The notes under the pieces: generated by a model | Seen by the model: the letters and a program-made list of their open reading frames with translations, nothing else | Databases searched by the model: none | Told to the model about the DNA's origin: nothing | Shown: in pieces, positions 8,345 to 19,552 of the stretch | Layout: each line of letters starts with the position of its first letter | How positions within the stretch are numbered: the stretch's first letter is position 1 | Translations under genes and position numbers: made by a program | Source of the DNA: Pseudomonas sp. TH15 | Lineage (GTDB): Bacteria > Pseudomonadota > Gammaproteobacteria > Pseudomonadales > Pseudomonadaceae | Length of the DNA stretch: 64,000 bases | Assembly: GCF_016651105.1 (NCBI RefSeq) | Contig: NZ_JAEKEL010000001.1 | Span: forward strand, 1,261,501 to 1,325,500 | Direction: 5' to 3'

Positions 8345-8398
8345 GGGCAACGCCGCCGAAGGCGCCTAGCCTGTGTGCTTGATCAATCGAGGTGTGCC

Positions 8399-9079
8399 AT
8401 GCGTTTGCTGGTCGTAGAAGATGAAGCCAAAACCGCGAATTTCCTCGCCAAAGGCCTGGGTGAGTCGGGATTTGCCGTGGACGTGGCACTCAATGGCCTC
8501 GATGGACGTTACTTCATCGAGCAGCAGGAATACGACCTGATCATCCTCGACGTGATGCTCCCCGGCCTCAATGGCTGGCAATTGCTGCAACTGATCCGCC
8601 AGCGTGGCGCCACGCCGGTGCTGTTCCTGACCGCCAAGGACGCCATTGAAGACCGCGTGCGTGGCCTCGAACTGGGTGCCGACGATTACTTGCTCAAACC
8701 CTTCGCGTTCGCCGAGTTGCTCGCGCGCGTGCGCACATTGCTGCGACGCGGGCCGATGCGCGAAGCCGAGTCGTACAGCATCGCCGATCTGGACATCGAC
8801 GTGCTGCGCCGCCGTGTCAGTCGCGGCGGCCAGCGCATTGCCCTGACCAACAAGGAATTCGCCCTGCTGCAACTGCTCGCCAGCCGCCAGGGCGAAGTAT
8901 TGTCGCGCACGCTGATCGCTTCGCAGGTGTGGAACCTGAATTTCGACAGCGACACCAACATGGTCGAAGTCGCGGTGCGCCGTCTGCGGGCGAAAGTCGA
9001 TGACCCGTACATGCCGAAACTGATCCACACCGTGCGCGGCGTCGGTTATCAACTGGAAGCGCCGGACGATGCGCTCTAG
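8399..9079 (+). CDS. OmpR-family response regulator, CopR/HprR-like
   Basis: 226 residues; ATG at 8399 with GAGGT upstream. The receiver domain has the acidic pair in VVEDE, the phospho-acceptor D51 in [10 protein letters not shown], the LTAKD loop and the conserved lysine in DDYLLKPF. The C-terminal winged helix (about 125-226) ends in [11 protein letters not shown]. The length and sequence are those of the heavy-metal/HprR subgroup. It overlaps the histidine kinase by 11 bp. A matching palindrome lies 55 bp upstream. Linkage to an exported hydroxyisourate hydrolase mirrors E. coli hprRS-hiuH, a peroxide/HOCl-responsive system, but copper sensing is an alternative. Confidence 0.87.
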   Translation: MRLLVVEDEAKTANFLAKGLGESGFAVDVALNGLDGRYFIEQQEYDLIILDVMLPGLNGWQLLQLIRQRGATPVLFLTAKDAIEDRVRGLELGADDYLLKPFAFAELLARVRTLLRRGPMREAESYSIADLDIDVLRRRVSRGGQRIALTNKEFALLQLLASRQGEVLSRTLIASQVWNLNFDSDTNMVEVAVRRLRAKVDDPYMPKLIHTVRGVGYQLEAPDDAL

Positions 9080-10403
9080 GTCGATCGCCTGGCGCCTGGC
9101 GCTGGCGTTCGCACTGGTCTGCGCGTTGGTCTTGAGCGCGATCGGCGTGTTCCTCTACCGCTCGCTCGCCTCTGAACTCGCCTACCGCGACGACCTCGCG
9201 TTGCTTGGCCGACTGGAGCAGGTGCGCGCCTTGCTCGCCGACAGCGACAGCCTCGACGCCTTGCAGGCGCGGCCACGGCTGTATCAGAACATGCTCGGCA
9301 ATCTCGACAGCTTGTTGTTGGTGCGACGTGCCGACGGCTCGAGCGTGATCGCCATCAACCCGCGTCAACGCGAACTGCCCAAGCTCAACGCAATCGCGCG
9401 TGAGCAAACCCCGCAACGCCGCGACGTGCTGACCTGGCAAGCCCAGGACGGTGCCGAGCTGGCGCTGTTGTCCGGTGACGCGCAAGGGCCGAGTGGCGAA
9501 CCGCTGACGGTGATCGCCGGCAAAGTGCTGAGCGAGCGCGAGCAGATGCTCGGCAGCTATCGCTTGCGGCTGTATCTCTCGGTCGGTCTCGGTGCGCTGC
9601 TCGCGTTTGCCTTGGGCTTGCTGTTGCTGCGCCGAGGCCTGCAACCGTTACGGCAATTGAGCGAAGCGGTACGCCGCATCGACCTGCGCAGCCTCGATCA
9701 ACGTTTGCCGGCGACGGGCACGCCCGCCGAACTGCTTGAACCGGTGCAGGCGCTCAATGGCATGCTCGCGCGTCTGGACGACAGCGTGCAGCGCCTCTCG
9801 CAGTTCTCCGCCGACCTCGCCCATGAGATCCGCACGCCGCTGCACACCTTGCTCGCCAGCAACGGCCAGGCGCTGAATCACCCGCGCAGCACGGCGGAAT
9901 ATCAGGAAGTGCTGGCCTCGAACATGGAAGAGTTCGAGCGCCTCAAACGCATGGCGGAAAACCTGATGTTCCTCGCCCGCGCCGAACAGGCCGAGCGAGC
10001 GCTCAACTTGCAAACGCTGGATCTGCAAGATGTTGGCAGCGAGCTGTGTGATTACTTCGAAGCCTTGGCCGACGACCGCGACCTGCGCCTGGAAAACCAT
10101 CTGCACGGCGAACTCCGCGCCGATCAGCAACTGCTGCAACGCGCACTTGGCAACTTGCTGGCCAACGCCGTGCGCCACGCGGCCCCCGGCACCTCGATCA
10201 GCCTGCGCCGGCACGATGAGCCGGGTTGGCACTGGGTGCAGGTACATAACCACGGCCCGGCGATTGCGCCGGAGCATTTGGGCCGATTGTTCGATCGTTT
10301 CTATCGCGTCGATCCTTCGCGCGCGGAGCCAGGGGATTCGGGTGGGCTGGGGCTGGCCATTGTGCAATCGATCATGCAGTTGCATGGGGGCAGGTGCGGG
10401 TGA
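9069..10403 (+). CDS. Sensor histidine kinase, CusS/HprS-like, C-terminus frameshifted
   Basis: 444 residues as read. A transmembrane segment at about 10-30, a periplasmic loop, a second membrane segment at about 165-187, HAMP, the phospho-acceptor H252 in [10 protein letters not shown], the N box ([12 protein letters not shown]) and the G2 box (GGLGLAIV) are present. The frame breaks in a run of five Gs at 10386-10390. With six Gs the protein would run on to a TAA at 10451-10453 and end [17 protein letters not shown], the normal last strands of the ATPase domain. As read it stops early with GRCG. This is either a sequencing error or a real mutation that would damage ATP binding. Confidence 0.83.
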   Translation: MRSRSIAWRLALAFALVCALVLSAIGVFLYRSLASELAYRDDLALLGRLEQVRALLADSDSLDALQARPRLYQNMLGNLDSLLLVRRADGSSVIAINPRQRELPKLNAIAREQTPQRRDVLTWQAQDGAELALLSGDAQGPSGEPLTVIAGKVLSEREQMLGSYRLRLYLSVGLGALLAFALGLLLLRRGLQPLRQLSEAVRRIDLRSLDQRLPATGTPAELLEPVQALNGMLARLDDSVQRLSQFSADLAHEIRTPLHTLLASNGQALNHPRSTAEYQEVLASNMEEFERLKRMAENLMFLARAEQAERALNLQTLDLQDVGSELCDYFEALADDRDLRLENHLHGELRADQQLLQRALGNLLANAVRHAAPGTSISLRRHDEPGWHWVQVHNHGPAIAPEHLGRLFDRFYRVDPSRAEPGDSGGLGLAIVQSIMQLHGGRCG

Positions 10404-10460
10404 GCAGTGCTGCTGATGGCACCGTTTTTGAACTGGGTTTTTTAGTGAATTAAAGGGCCT

Positions 10461-10528
10461 CTTCGCGAGCAGGCTCGCTCCCACATTTGGAATGCGTTTC
10501 CCCTGTGGGAGCGAGCCTGCTCGCGAAG
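10461..10528. repeat. REP/BIME hairpin
   Basis: Perfect 25-bp arms, 10461-10485 and 10504-10528, of the TTCGCGAGCAGGCTCGCTCC type. It lies between the convergent kinase and AraC genes. Confidence 0.9.
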
Positions 10529-10561
10529 GCGCCGGATCTGACGACCCAGAGTTGGGATCAA

Positions 10562-11566
10562 TCAGCGCAACCCATCCCGAAACTGCCCCGGCGTCATCCC
10601 CGTCCAGCGCTTGAACGCGCGGCTGAAGCTGCTCGTATCGGCAAACCCCAGCAAATAGCTGACCTCACTCAACGAACACTGCGGATCACGCAGATGCAGC
10701 AGCGCCAGGTTTTCGCGGCTTTCGTTGAGCAACGTGTCGAATCGACAACCCTCATCCGCCAAGTGCCGTTGCAGGCTGCGCAAGCTCAGGTGCAGGGCCT
10801 GGGCGATGCGTTCGGCGCTGGGTTCGCCTTCTGGAAGTTGTTCTTCAATGGCGTCGCGCACCTTGCGCTCCCAGGTCAGCGGTTTGAGCTGTGCCAGGGT
10901 GCGTTTGAGCACGGTTTCGTTGTGTTCGGCCAGTTCCGGGTTCGCGTCGTCCAGGTGGCTGTCGAAATCCACCAGCGAGAATTCCAGTCGGTCTTCATCG
11001 GCGCTGAAGTACACCGGGGAGCGAAAGACTTTGTGCCACTGATGCGGGTCCGCCGGTTCCGGGCGGCGCAGGTACACCGCCATTGGCGCGTACTCGCGGC
11101 CCAGGCGATTGCGGCAGGTGCGCACGTAGATCGCCGCGAAGGCGTCGATGGCTTCGAAGGCCGGGGCCAGACTACCGAGGGGGACTTTCAGGCGGAAACG
11201 GTAGCGATCCTCGCCGCGAGTCAGCTCCAGTTCCAACGCATCGCTGACCACTTGGTGATAACGCACGATGCGCTCGAACACTTCCCGCAGACTGCCGCTG
11301 GCCACCAGCGCATAACCCAACGCGTGGAATGTGGTCGGGCTGACAAAGCGCGACACCCGCAAGCCGATCGCCGGGTCGCCGCTGGCCTGCACGGCGATTT
11401 CCCACAGGCGCGTGGTGCTGGACAACGGATAACGGGCGTTCGGGTCGTCCATCAACTGCGGGTCAAGCCCCGCCTGTTGGCACAGGGCGGTGCTGTCGAG
11501 GCCCAACGCATCGAGTTGCTTGCGCAGGGCGCGGGTCCAGCTGGCGAGGGAGGTCGGTTCACTCAT
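10562..11566 (-). CDS. AraC-family transcriptional regulator
   Basis: 334 residues. The N-terminal two thirds match the arabinose-binding-like sensor domain common in Pseudomonas AraC proteins of the OruR/ArgR-like group (YPLSSTTRLWEIAVQASGDPAIGLRV, FHALGYALVASGSLREVFERI). The C-terminal helix-turn-helix pair spans about 235-334 (SAERIAQALHLSLRSLQRHLADEG and LSEVSYLLGFADTSSFSRAFKRWTGMTPGQFR). It is divergent from a fatty acid desaturase with a 100-bp gap containing a perfect palindrome, so it probably controls that gene. The ligand is unknown; a fatty acid or lipid signal would fit the neighbour. Confidence 0.87.
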   Translation of the reverse strand: MSEPTSLASWTRALRKQLDALGLDSTALCQQAGLDPQLMDDPNARYPLSSTTRLWEIAVQASGDPAIGLRVSRFVSPTTFHALGYALVASGSLREVFERIVRYHQVVSDALELELTRGEDRYRFRLKVPLGSLAPAFEAIDAFAAIYVRTCRNRLGREYAPMAVYLRRPEPADPHQWHKVFRSPVYFSADEDRLEFSLVDFDSHLDDANPELAEHNETVLKRTLAQLKPLTWERKVRDAIEEQLPEGEPSAERIAQALHLSLRSLQRHLADEGCRFDTLLNESRENLALLHLRDPQCSLSEVSYLLGFADTSSFSRAFKRWTGMTPGQFRDGLR

Positions 11567-11612
11567 GGTGATTGGCGCTTCCGGTCAACAGGTTGGCGTT
11601 CACGGCTACCAT

Positions 11613-11630
11613 CTTGTGAGGCGTCACAAG
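11613..11630. promoter_or_regulatory. Palindrome between AraC regulator and desaturase
   Basis: CTTGTGA-GGCG-TCACAAG, a perfect palindrome centred in the divergent gap. It is a candidate operator or promoter-proximal site for the AraC-family protein or another regulator. Confidence 0.5.
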
Positions 11631-11666
11631 GCAGGATGTGAGCATCAATAACCAGAGGATGGAAGC

Positions 11667-12740
11667 ATGGACCGTACTTCTGCAAGTCCCCAGCGACTGA
11701 ATGCAGCCCAGCGATCAGCACATATTCGCGAAGTGGTGCTGGCCAAGGGCGTCGAACTGCGCAAACGCTACCCGATTCTTAACCATCAGGACGCTTTGGG
11801 CGCAGGCATTCTGGCCTTTGCGCTGGTCGGGATGATCGGTTCGGCGGCGCTCTACATCACCGGGCACATGGCCTGGTGGGCGTGCCTGTTGCTCAATGCG
11901 TTTTTTGCGTCGTTGACCCACGAACTGGAACACGACCTGATTCACAGCATGTACTTCCGCAAGCAACGCCTGCCGCACAACCTGATGATGGGCCTGGTCT
12001 GGCTGGCGCGGCCAAGCACGATCAACCCGTGGATCCGCCGTCATCTGCACCTCAATCACCACAAGGTTTCCGGCACCGAAACCGACATGGAAGAGCGGGC
12101 GATCACCAATGGCGAGCCTTGGGGCATTGCCCGGCTGTTGATGGTCGGCGATAACGTGATGTCGGCGTTTATTCGCATGCTGCGGGCCAAGACCTGGGCG
12201 CACAAATTCAGCATCATCAAGCGCACCTTGAAGGTCTATGCGCCTTTGGCGCTGGTGCATTGGGGCGCGTGGTATGTGTTTCTCGGCTTTCATGCGGCCA
12301 ATGGCATTGCGCATTTGCTCGGTGCACCGATTGAGTGGTCGGCGACCACGCTGTCCGTGATGCAAGTGATCGATATTGCGGCAGTGGTGATCATCGGGCC
12401 GAACGTGTTGCGCACTTTTTGCCTGCACTTTGTCAGTTCGAACATGCATTACTACGGTGATGTGGAGCTGGGGAATGTGATTCAACAGACTCAGGTGCTG
12501 AACCCTTGGTGGATGTGGCCGTTGCAAGTGTTCTGCTTCAACTTCGGCAGCAGCCACGGGATTCATCACTTTGTGGTGAAGGAACCGTTTTACATCCGCC
12601 AGATGACCGTGCCGGTGGCGCATAAGGTAATGCGCGAGATGGGGGTTCGGTTTAATGATTTCGGGACGTTTGTGCGGGCGAACCGGTTTGTTCGCAAGGA
12701 CGAGGTGGTGAGCGCCACGACACAAACCGCCCAGGCCTGA
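11667..12740 (+). CDS. Membrane fatty acid desaturase
   Basis: 357 residues. The histidine clusters of the di-iron membrane desaturase/hydroxylase superfamily are present: HELEHDLIH (H85, H89, H93), RRHLHLNHH (H126-H132), a central HYYGD and HGIHH near residue 294. Hydrophobic segments lie at about 44-82 and 200-265. It should introduce a double bond (or hydroxyl) into a fatty acyl chain at the inner membrane using O2. Acyl-CoA, phospholipid and alkane substrates cannot be told apart here. Start ATG 11667 has GAGGATGG upstream. It is probably controlled by the divergent AraC regulator. Confidence 0.85.
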   Translation: MDRTSASPQRLNAAQRSAHIREVVLAKGVELRKRYPILNHQDALGAGILAFALVGMIGSAALYITGHMAWWACLLLNAFFASLTHELEHDLIHSMYFRKQRLPHNLMMGLVWLARPSTINPWIRRHLHLNHHKVSGTETDMEERAITNGEPWGIARLLMVGDNVMSAFIRMLRAKTWAHKFSIIKRTLKVYAPLALVHWGAWYVFLGFHAANGIAHLLGAPIEWSATTLSVMQVIDIAAVVIIGPNVLRTFCLHFVSSNMHYYGDVELGNVIQQTQVLNPWWMWPLQVFCFNFGSSHGIHHFVVKEPFYIRQMTVPVAHKVMREMGVRFNDFGTFVRANRFVRKDEVVSATTQTAQA

Positions 12741-12747
12741 CTCATAC

Positions 12748-12883
12748 CTGTGGCGAGGGGGCTTGCCCCCGTTGGGCTGCGAAGCGGCCCCAAAACCAGA
12801 CGACCGAGGTTTAACAGATAGAGGTCGGTCGTCTGGTTTACGACTGCTTCGCAGCCGAACGGGGGCAAGCCCCCTCGCCACAG
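12748..12883. repeat. REP/BIME element between convergent desaturase and atsA
   Basis: 26-bp perfect outer arms (12748-12773 and 12858-12883) of the GGCGAGGGGGCTTGCCCCC type. An inner pair is built on AACCAGACGACC and its complement. It may act as a bidirectional transcript end. Confidence 0.88.
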
Positions 12884-12892
12884 TGTTAGTGT

Positions 12893-15329
<2,437 letters not shown>

Positions 15330-15333
<4 letters not shown>

Positions 15334-16928
15334 GCGTGTCTCCAGCGGGTAGCGCGGATTTCCAGGCGTTGGCCAATGAGGTTGAGCAGGGCACCGGTCA
15401 GGCCCACCAGCAGCATGCCGGCCATGATCAGGTCCATGCGCAGCAGTTGCTGGGCACCGATCATCTGGCTGCCGATGCCGCCATTGGACGGCATGAAATA
15501 TTCGGCGCCGATGGTGCCGAGCCAGGCGTAGATCAGGCTCAGGCGCAGGCCGGCGAAGATCCCCGGGGCCGCGCCCGGCAAGACCAGGCGGCGCAGGCGT
15601 TGGCCGAGATTCAGACGCAGCACTTGAGCGGCTTCATTCAGTTGCGGCGAGAGGTTGGCGACGCTGCGTTGGGTGGCAATAAACAGCGGAAAAAATGCAG
15701 CGAGTGCGACGAATACCCACTTGGCCAATTCCCCCAGGCCGAACCATGCGGTGAGCAGCGGCACCCAGGCGAAAATCGCGATTTGGCGGATGGCAGCGAG
15801 GGTCGGACCGAGGATGCGTTCACTGGTGTGCGACAGCCCCAGCAGCAAGCCCAGCAAAAATCCGAGTCCACCGCCCAGCAGCAAACCGCCGAGGGTGCGG
15901 CCCAGGCTCAGGGCCATGCCGCTGATCAATGTGCCGTCTCGCAGGCCGTGCCAAGTGGTTTCCAAAACCGCGAACGGGCTGACCAGGATATTCGCGTCGA
16001 TCCACTGCTGATCCGTGGTCACTTGCCACAACGCCAGCAACGCCAAGGGCAGCAGCCACGGTTGCAGACGTTGCCAGCCTTGATACTTCGGGCCACGGCG
16101 GATTTCGGCGGTGGCCGGGTGCGGCCAGTGCACCCATTTTTTATCCAGCAGACCGATGCCGCGATCCATCGCCACGCCGATCAAACCGATGACCACGATC
16201 ACCACGAAGACGATGTCGAGCATGAACAACTGGCGCGCCCAGACCATCAGGTAACCGATGCCTTCGCTGGACGCCAGCAGTTCCACCGCCAGTAACGAGG
16301 TCCAACCGGCGGCCAGCGCCAGTCGCACACCGGCCATGAAGGCGGGCAGCGCGGCGGGCAGCACCAGGCGACGGATCAACAGTCGCGGCGGCAGACGCAG
16401 CACGGCGGCGGCCTCGCGCAATTTGGGTTGTGCGTCGCGCACACCGACCAAGGTGTGCAGGGTCACCGGCACCACAATCGCCTTCACCAGCACCACCAGT
16501 TTCAACACTTCACCGATGCCGAAAAACACCATGAACAGCGGAATCCAGGCCAGGGTCGGGACTTGCGCCAAACCGGCGAACGTCGGGAACACCAGGCGCT
16601 CCAGACGCCGACTGAAACCCAGCGCCGCGCCCAAGGCTGCGCCAGCGCTGATCCCGGCGAGCAAGCCCCAGAACAGGCGTTGCAGGCTGATCCACAGATG
16701 ACTCCACAACTCGCCTTGGGACAGTTCGACGGCGCTGTTCCAGACCAGAGAGGGCGCCGGCAGGATCTGCTCGCTCATCCAGTGATTGCGGCTGGCCAGC
16801 CACCATAGGGCGAACAGGCTGATCGGTAACATCCAGGGCAGGAGACGCTGGCTCAGGCTTGGCCAAAGGCGCCGACCATTGAGCGGTGGGGCGGCCAGCG
16901 GCAGGCTGAGAAGGGAAACACGGGCCAT
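15330..16928 (-). CDS. atsB: Sulfate-ester ABC transporter permease AtsB (fused double permease)
   Basis: 532 residues with GGAGGT before the ATG. Two SsuC/TauC-like permease halves are fused in one chain. Each has an EAA loop: AAAVLRLPPRLLIRRLVLPAALP near residue 180 and AAQVLRLNLGQRLRRLVLPGAAP near 450. Both are followed by a conserved LAAGWTSLLAVELL or SLIYAWLGTIGAEYF segment. About twelve membrane spans are expected. Usual family members are single-domain homodimers of about 260 residues; the duplication is typical for AtsB. First gene of the atsBCA operon, divergent from atsR. Confidence 0.93.
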
Positions 16929-16950
16929 GAATGACCTCCGTTTTTGACCT

Positions 16951-17042
16951 TGTAGGAGCGGGGCTTGCCCGCGAAGGCTATCTGTCAGTCACCCTCTTGT
17001 TGGATGTGACGGGTCTCTTCGCGGGCAAGCCTCGCTCCAACA
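16951..17042. repeat. REP/BIME hairpin in the atsB-atsR divergent gap
   Basis: Arms 16951-16976 (TGTAGGAGCGGGGCTTGCCC...) and 17017-17042, nearly complementary. It lies only 22 bp upstream of the atsB start codon, so it is in or next to the atsB promoter/leader. Confidence 0.85.
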
Positions 17043-17310
17043 GGTTTAAGGTGTATGCGAATTTGATCTATAAAAATTAAAATCAATGCTATTGAGAGAT
17101 AAGCGAGACCATTTAAGGCCTCCAGCCCACACGCATCCAATGCATTCGAAGAATATTTTCGATGCTGTTTATGCATACCCGCCCGAGAGCCCCGCTTTGA
17201 CTGACATAGACCCAAAAGCTATAAAAATGTGAATTTATAGTATTTAAGCGTAGGGACTGATTCAGCCTACGTTCTGCTCCTCAACGCCGTCGCCACCAGG
17301 AGCCGCACCC
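17043..17310. promoter_or_regulatory. AT-rich divergent promoter region for atsR (and possibly atsBCA)
   Basis: Strikingly AT-rich in a GC-rich genome, with stretches such as TATAAAAATTAAAATCAATG and GAATTTATAGTATTTAAGCG. A GAAGAATATTTTC segment (about 17147-17160) carries the GAATAT core seen before other sulfur genes here. A short hairpin CGTAGG(11)CCTACG at 17249-17271 precedes the atsR ribosome site. CysB and SftR are the expected regulators from P. putida work; no exact site can be fixed. Confidence 0.5.
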
Positions 17311-18324
17311 ATGAATCGTCCCTTCAAACGTGTCATCAGTCTGTTTGCCATACCGGCCCTGGCGGGGTTGCTGGCGTTCACCGCCCACGCCGACGAACTC
17401 AAGGAAATTCGGATCGCCGTGCCTGACCTGAGTGCCGGCACCCAGCACAGTGGCGGCGGTATAACGGATGTATTGCGCGACCAGCAGATTTTTGAGAAAG
17501 CCTTCGCCGATCAGGGGATCAAAATTCAGTGGAGTTTCTTCAAAGGCGCCGGGCCGGTGATCAACGAAGCGTTCGCCAACGGTCAGGTAGACCTGGCTTA
17601 CCTGGGAGATCTCGCGGCAATCATCGGTAAGTCCAATGGTCTGGACACCCGCCTGCTCAGCGCCTCTGCGCGCGGGGTGAAACAGTACCTGGGCGTGGTG
17701 CCCGGTTCGGGGATCAAAACCCTGCAAGACCTCAAAGGCAAACGCGTGGCGATCTTTCGGGGCACCGCTACTCAGTTGTCTTTTGATGCGGCGCTGGCCA
17801 GCCAGGGTTTGAGCGAGAAGGATCTGAAGGTCATTAATCTGGACTTTAGCGGCGCCGTTGCCGCGCTGGCGGCCAAGCAGATTGATGCGTCGTGGGGCAG
17901 TTCTGGATTGACGGCGTTGCAAGCCAAGGGGTTGGCCGAGTTGCCGTTGAACACCAAGGATCTGGGTGGGGCGGGCAGTGTTCAGGCGGTGTTGGTGGGC
18001 ACCGGGAAATTTGTCGACGAGCATCCGGAGGCGGTCGCGAAACTGTTGAAGGCGCAGCAGCAAGCGGTGGAGTGGCTGACGCAGGACAGCAACAAGGATG
18101 CGTACATTCAGTTGGTGTCGGGGCTGGCGAGTTATCCGCCAGTGATTCTTCAGCAGGATTTGAAGGATCAGAAGTTGAGCGACGTGTTCCCCTCGACGCT
18201 GGATCCGGTGTTCCTGGGGAAATTGCAGGATGCAGTGGATTTGGCTTCGCAGCAGAAGCTGATTCGCAAGCCGTTCAAGGTGACGGATTGGGTAGCGCCG
18301 GAGTTGGCTGCAGCGAAGCTCTGA
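17311..18324 (+). CDS. atsR: Sulfate-ester-binding periplasmic protein AtsR (SsuA-like)
   Basis: 337 residues; AGGAG precedes the ATG. A signal peptide ends at FTAHADE, followed by the SsuA/TauA/NrtA-type binding fold (IRIAVPDLSAG, a KGAGPVINEAFANGQVDLAYLGD stretch, LKGKRVAIFRG). It would deliver sulfate esters to AtsBC. The whole protein has no cysteine and no methionine except the initiator, a strong sign that it is made during sulfur starvation. It is divergent from atsBCA and lies upstream of atsK, separated by the LysR gene on the other strand. Alkanesulfonate binding is the main alternative, but the ats neighbours argue for esters. Confidence 0.88.
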   Translation: MNRPFKRVISLFAIPALAGLLAFTAHADELKEIRIAVPDLSAGTQHSGGGITDVLRDQQIFEKAFADQGIKIQWSFFKGAGPVINEAFANGQVDLAYLGDLAAIIGKSNGLDTRLLSASARGVKQYLGVVPGSGIKTLQDLKGKRVAIFRGTATQLSFDAALASQGLSEKDLKVINLDFSGAVAALAAKQIDASWGSSGLTALQAKGLAELPLNTKDLGGAGSVQAVLVGTGKFVDEHPEAVAKLLKAQQQAVEWLTQDSNKDAYIQLVSGLASYPPVILQQDLKDQKLSDVFPSTLDPVFLGKLQDAVDLASQQKLIRKPFKVTDWVAPELAAAKL

Positions 18325-18347
18325 ATTTTTAGCGATCTCACTGGCCT

Positions 18348-18442
18348 CATCGCGATCAAGCTCGCTCCCACAGTGGATCTCTGCCGGACACAAAATTTGT
18401 GTACACCGCAAATCTACTGTGGGAGCGAGCTTGCTCGCGATG
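18348..18442. repeat. REP/BIME hairpin
   Basis: 27-bp arms (18348-18374 and 18416-18442) of the GAGCAAGCTCGCTCCCACA type, with an inner ACACAAA/TTTGTGT pair. It separates convergent atsR and the LysR gene. Confidence 0.9.
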
Positions 18443-18448
18443 GGGTCA

Positions 18449-19369
18449 TCAAACCGCGACGCTAATCTCTTGTTTATCCACCGCCACCAACGTCTCAATC
18501 ATCGCCCGCGCCGCCGGCGACAACCGAAACCCGGTGCGACTGACAATCCCGCACCGCGCATTCATGCTCTCGATGTTCTGCGGCAAATTGCGCCAGTGCA
18601 GCAACACCAGCGTGCCCTGGGCGATGTCTTCGTTAAACGCCTCTTCCGTACCAATACCAATCGCGTTCGATTGCAGCACGATCTTCACCAGCGCCGGAAA
18701 GTGCTCGGTCTCGATGGTCGGTGAAAAATCCATCCGCCCGCTGAGGTTTGCCAGCAGTTTGCGAATGCCCGGCGGGATCAACGTGGTCGCCAACGGGTAG
18801 TCGAACATGTCGTTGGTCGACAGGCTGTCCTTGACCAGCAGTGGATGCCCCGGCCGGCAGAAGAACACCCCGCGCTTGGGCGTCAGGGCCTGGGTCTGGA
18901 AGTTCGGATCGGCTTCGAAATGGCGGATGTCGGCGATGAAGAACTCGATCTCTTCACGGCTCAGGGCGCGGCTGAGTTTTTCCCAATTATCCACCTGAAA
19001 ACAGGTGCGTACTTTCGGGTGCGCATTGATGAATTGCGCCACCGCATCCGGCACCAGTTTCACCGCTGGCGCCGGGCCGCAACCGAAGCGCAGTTCACCG
19101 GCGTCGAGCTTGGTCATCTGCGTCACTTCGGCATTGAGCAGCGCCGCGCCTTGGACCAGGGTCAAGGCATGTTGCAGCACCACCTGGCCCTCGGGTGTCG
19201 GGCGCAAATCCTTGTTGCCACGGTCCACCAACACACAGCCGAACTCTTGCTCCAGCCCCTGAATACTGCGGCTGAACGCCGGTTGAGTGATGCCCATGGC
19301 GTCGGCCGCGCGGACAAAACTGCGGTGTTCGTTGAGGGCGATGAAGTAGCGCAACTGGCGAAGATCCAT
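18449..19369 (-). CDS. LysR-family regulator, SftR-like
   Basis: 306 residues from the ATG that begins MDLRQLRYFIAL; an ATG five codons upstream is possible but has a cramped ribosome site. The N-terminal winged helix contains SFVRAADAMGITQPAFSRSIQGLE and the rest is a substrate-binding-like effector domain. P. putida has a LysR regulator, SftR, that controls atsBC and atsRK. This gene sits between atsR and atsK and is therefore a good SftR candidate. The second LysR gene at 22414-23358 is a clear paralogue (shared GELRFGCGPAPA, EFFxADxRHFEADP, CGIVSR/YGIVSR blocks) and competes for the name, so no symbol is given. Confidence 0.85.
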   Translation of the reverse strand: MDLRQLRYFIALNEHRSFVRAADAMGITQPAFSRSIQGLEQEFGCVLVDRGNKDLRPTPEGQVVLQHALTLVQGAALLNAEVTQMTKLDAGELRFGCGPAPAVKLVPDAVAQFINAHPKVRTCFQVDNWEKLSRALSREEIEFFIADIRHFEADPNFQTQALTPKRGVFFCRPGHPLLVKDSLSTNDMFDYPLATTLIPPGIRKLLANLSGRMDFSPTIETEHFPALVKIVLQSNAIGIGTEEAFNEDIAQGTLVLLHWRNLPQNIESMNARCGIVSRTGFRLSPAARAMIETLVAVDKQEISVAV

Positions 19370-19552
19370 ATGCTTTTCCGGCATCCTAAAAATAGCTCGA
19401 AGGCATTTGCGACGAGGGTTGCTAGAGGTTTTAAATGCAAGCTCTTATTCCGTCAACGAAGCATGTAGATATCTATTAGATCTAAATTGAATATAGATAG
19501 AGCATTGTTTCGCTGCCGCTCAACCGTCAGCAGTCCGATCGAGGGTCTACCC
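19370..19552. promoter_or_regulatory. Divergent regulatory region between LysR gene and atsK
   Basis: AT-rich stretch with ATCTATTAGATCTAAATTGAA and a GAATATAGATAG element (about 19488-19499), resembling the GAATATGCA motif before other sulfur genes in the window. A GAGGG ribosome site precedes the atsK ATG at 19553. Confidence 0.4.
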
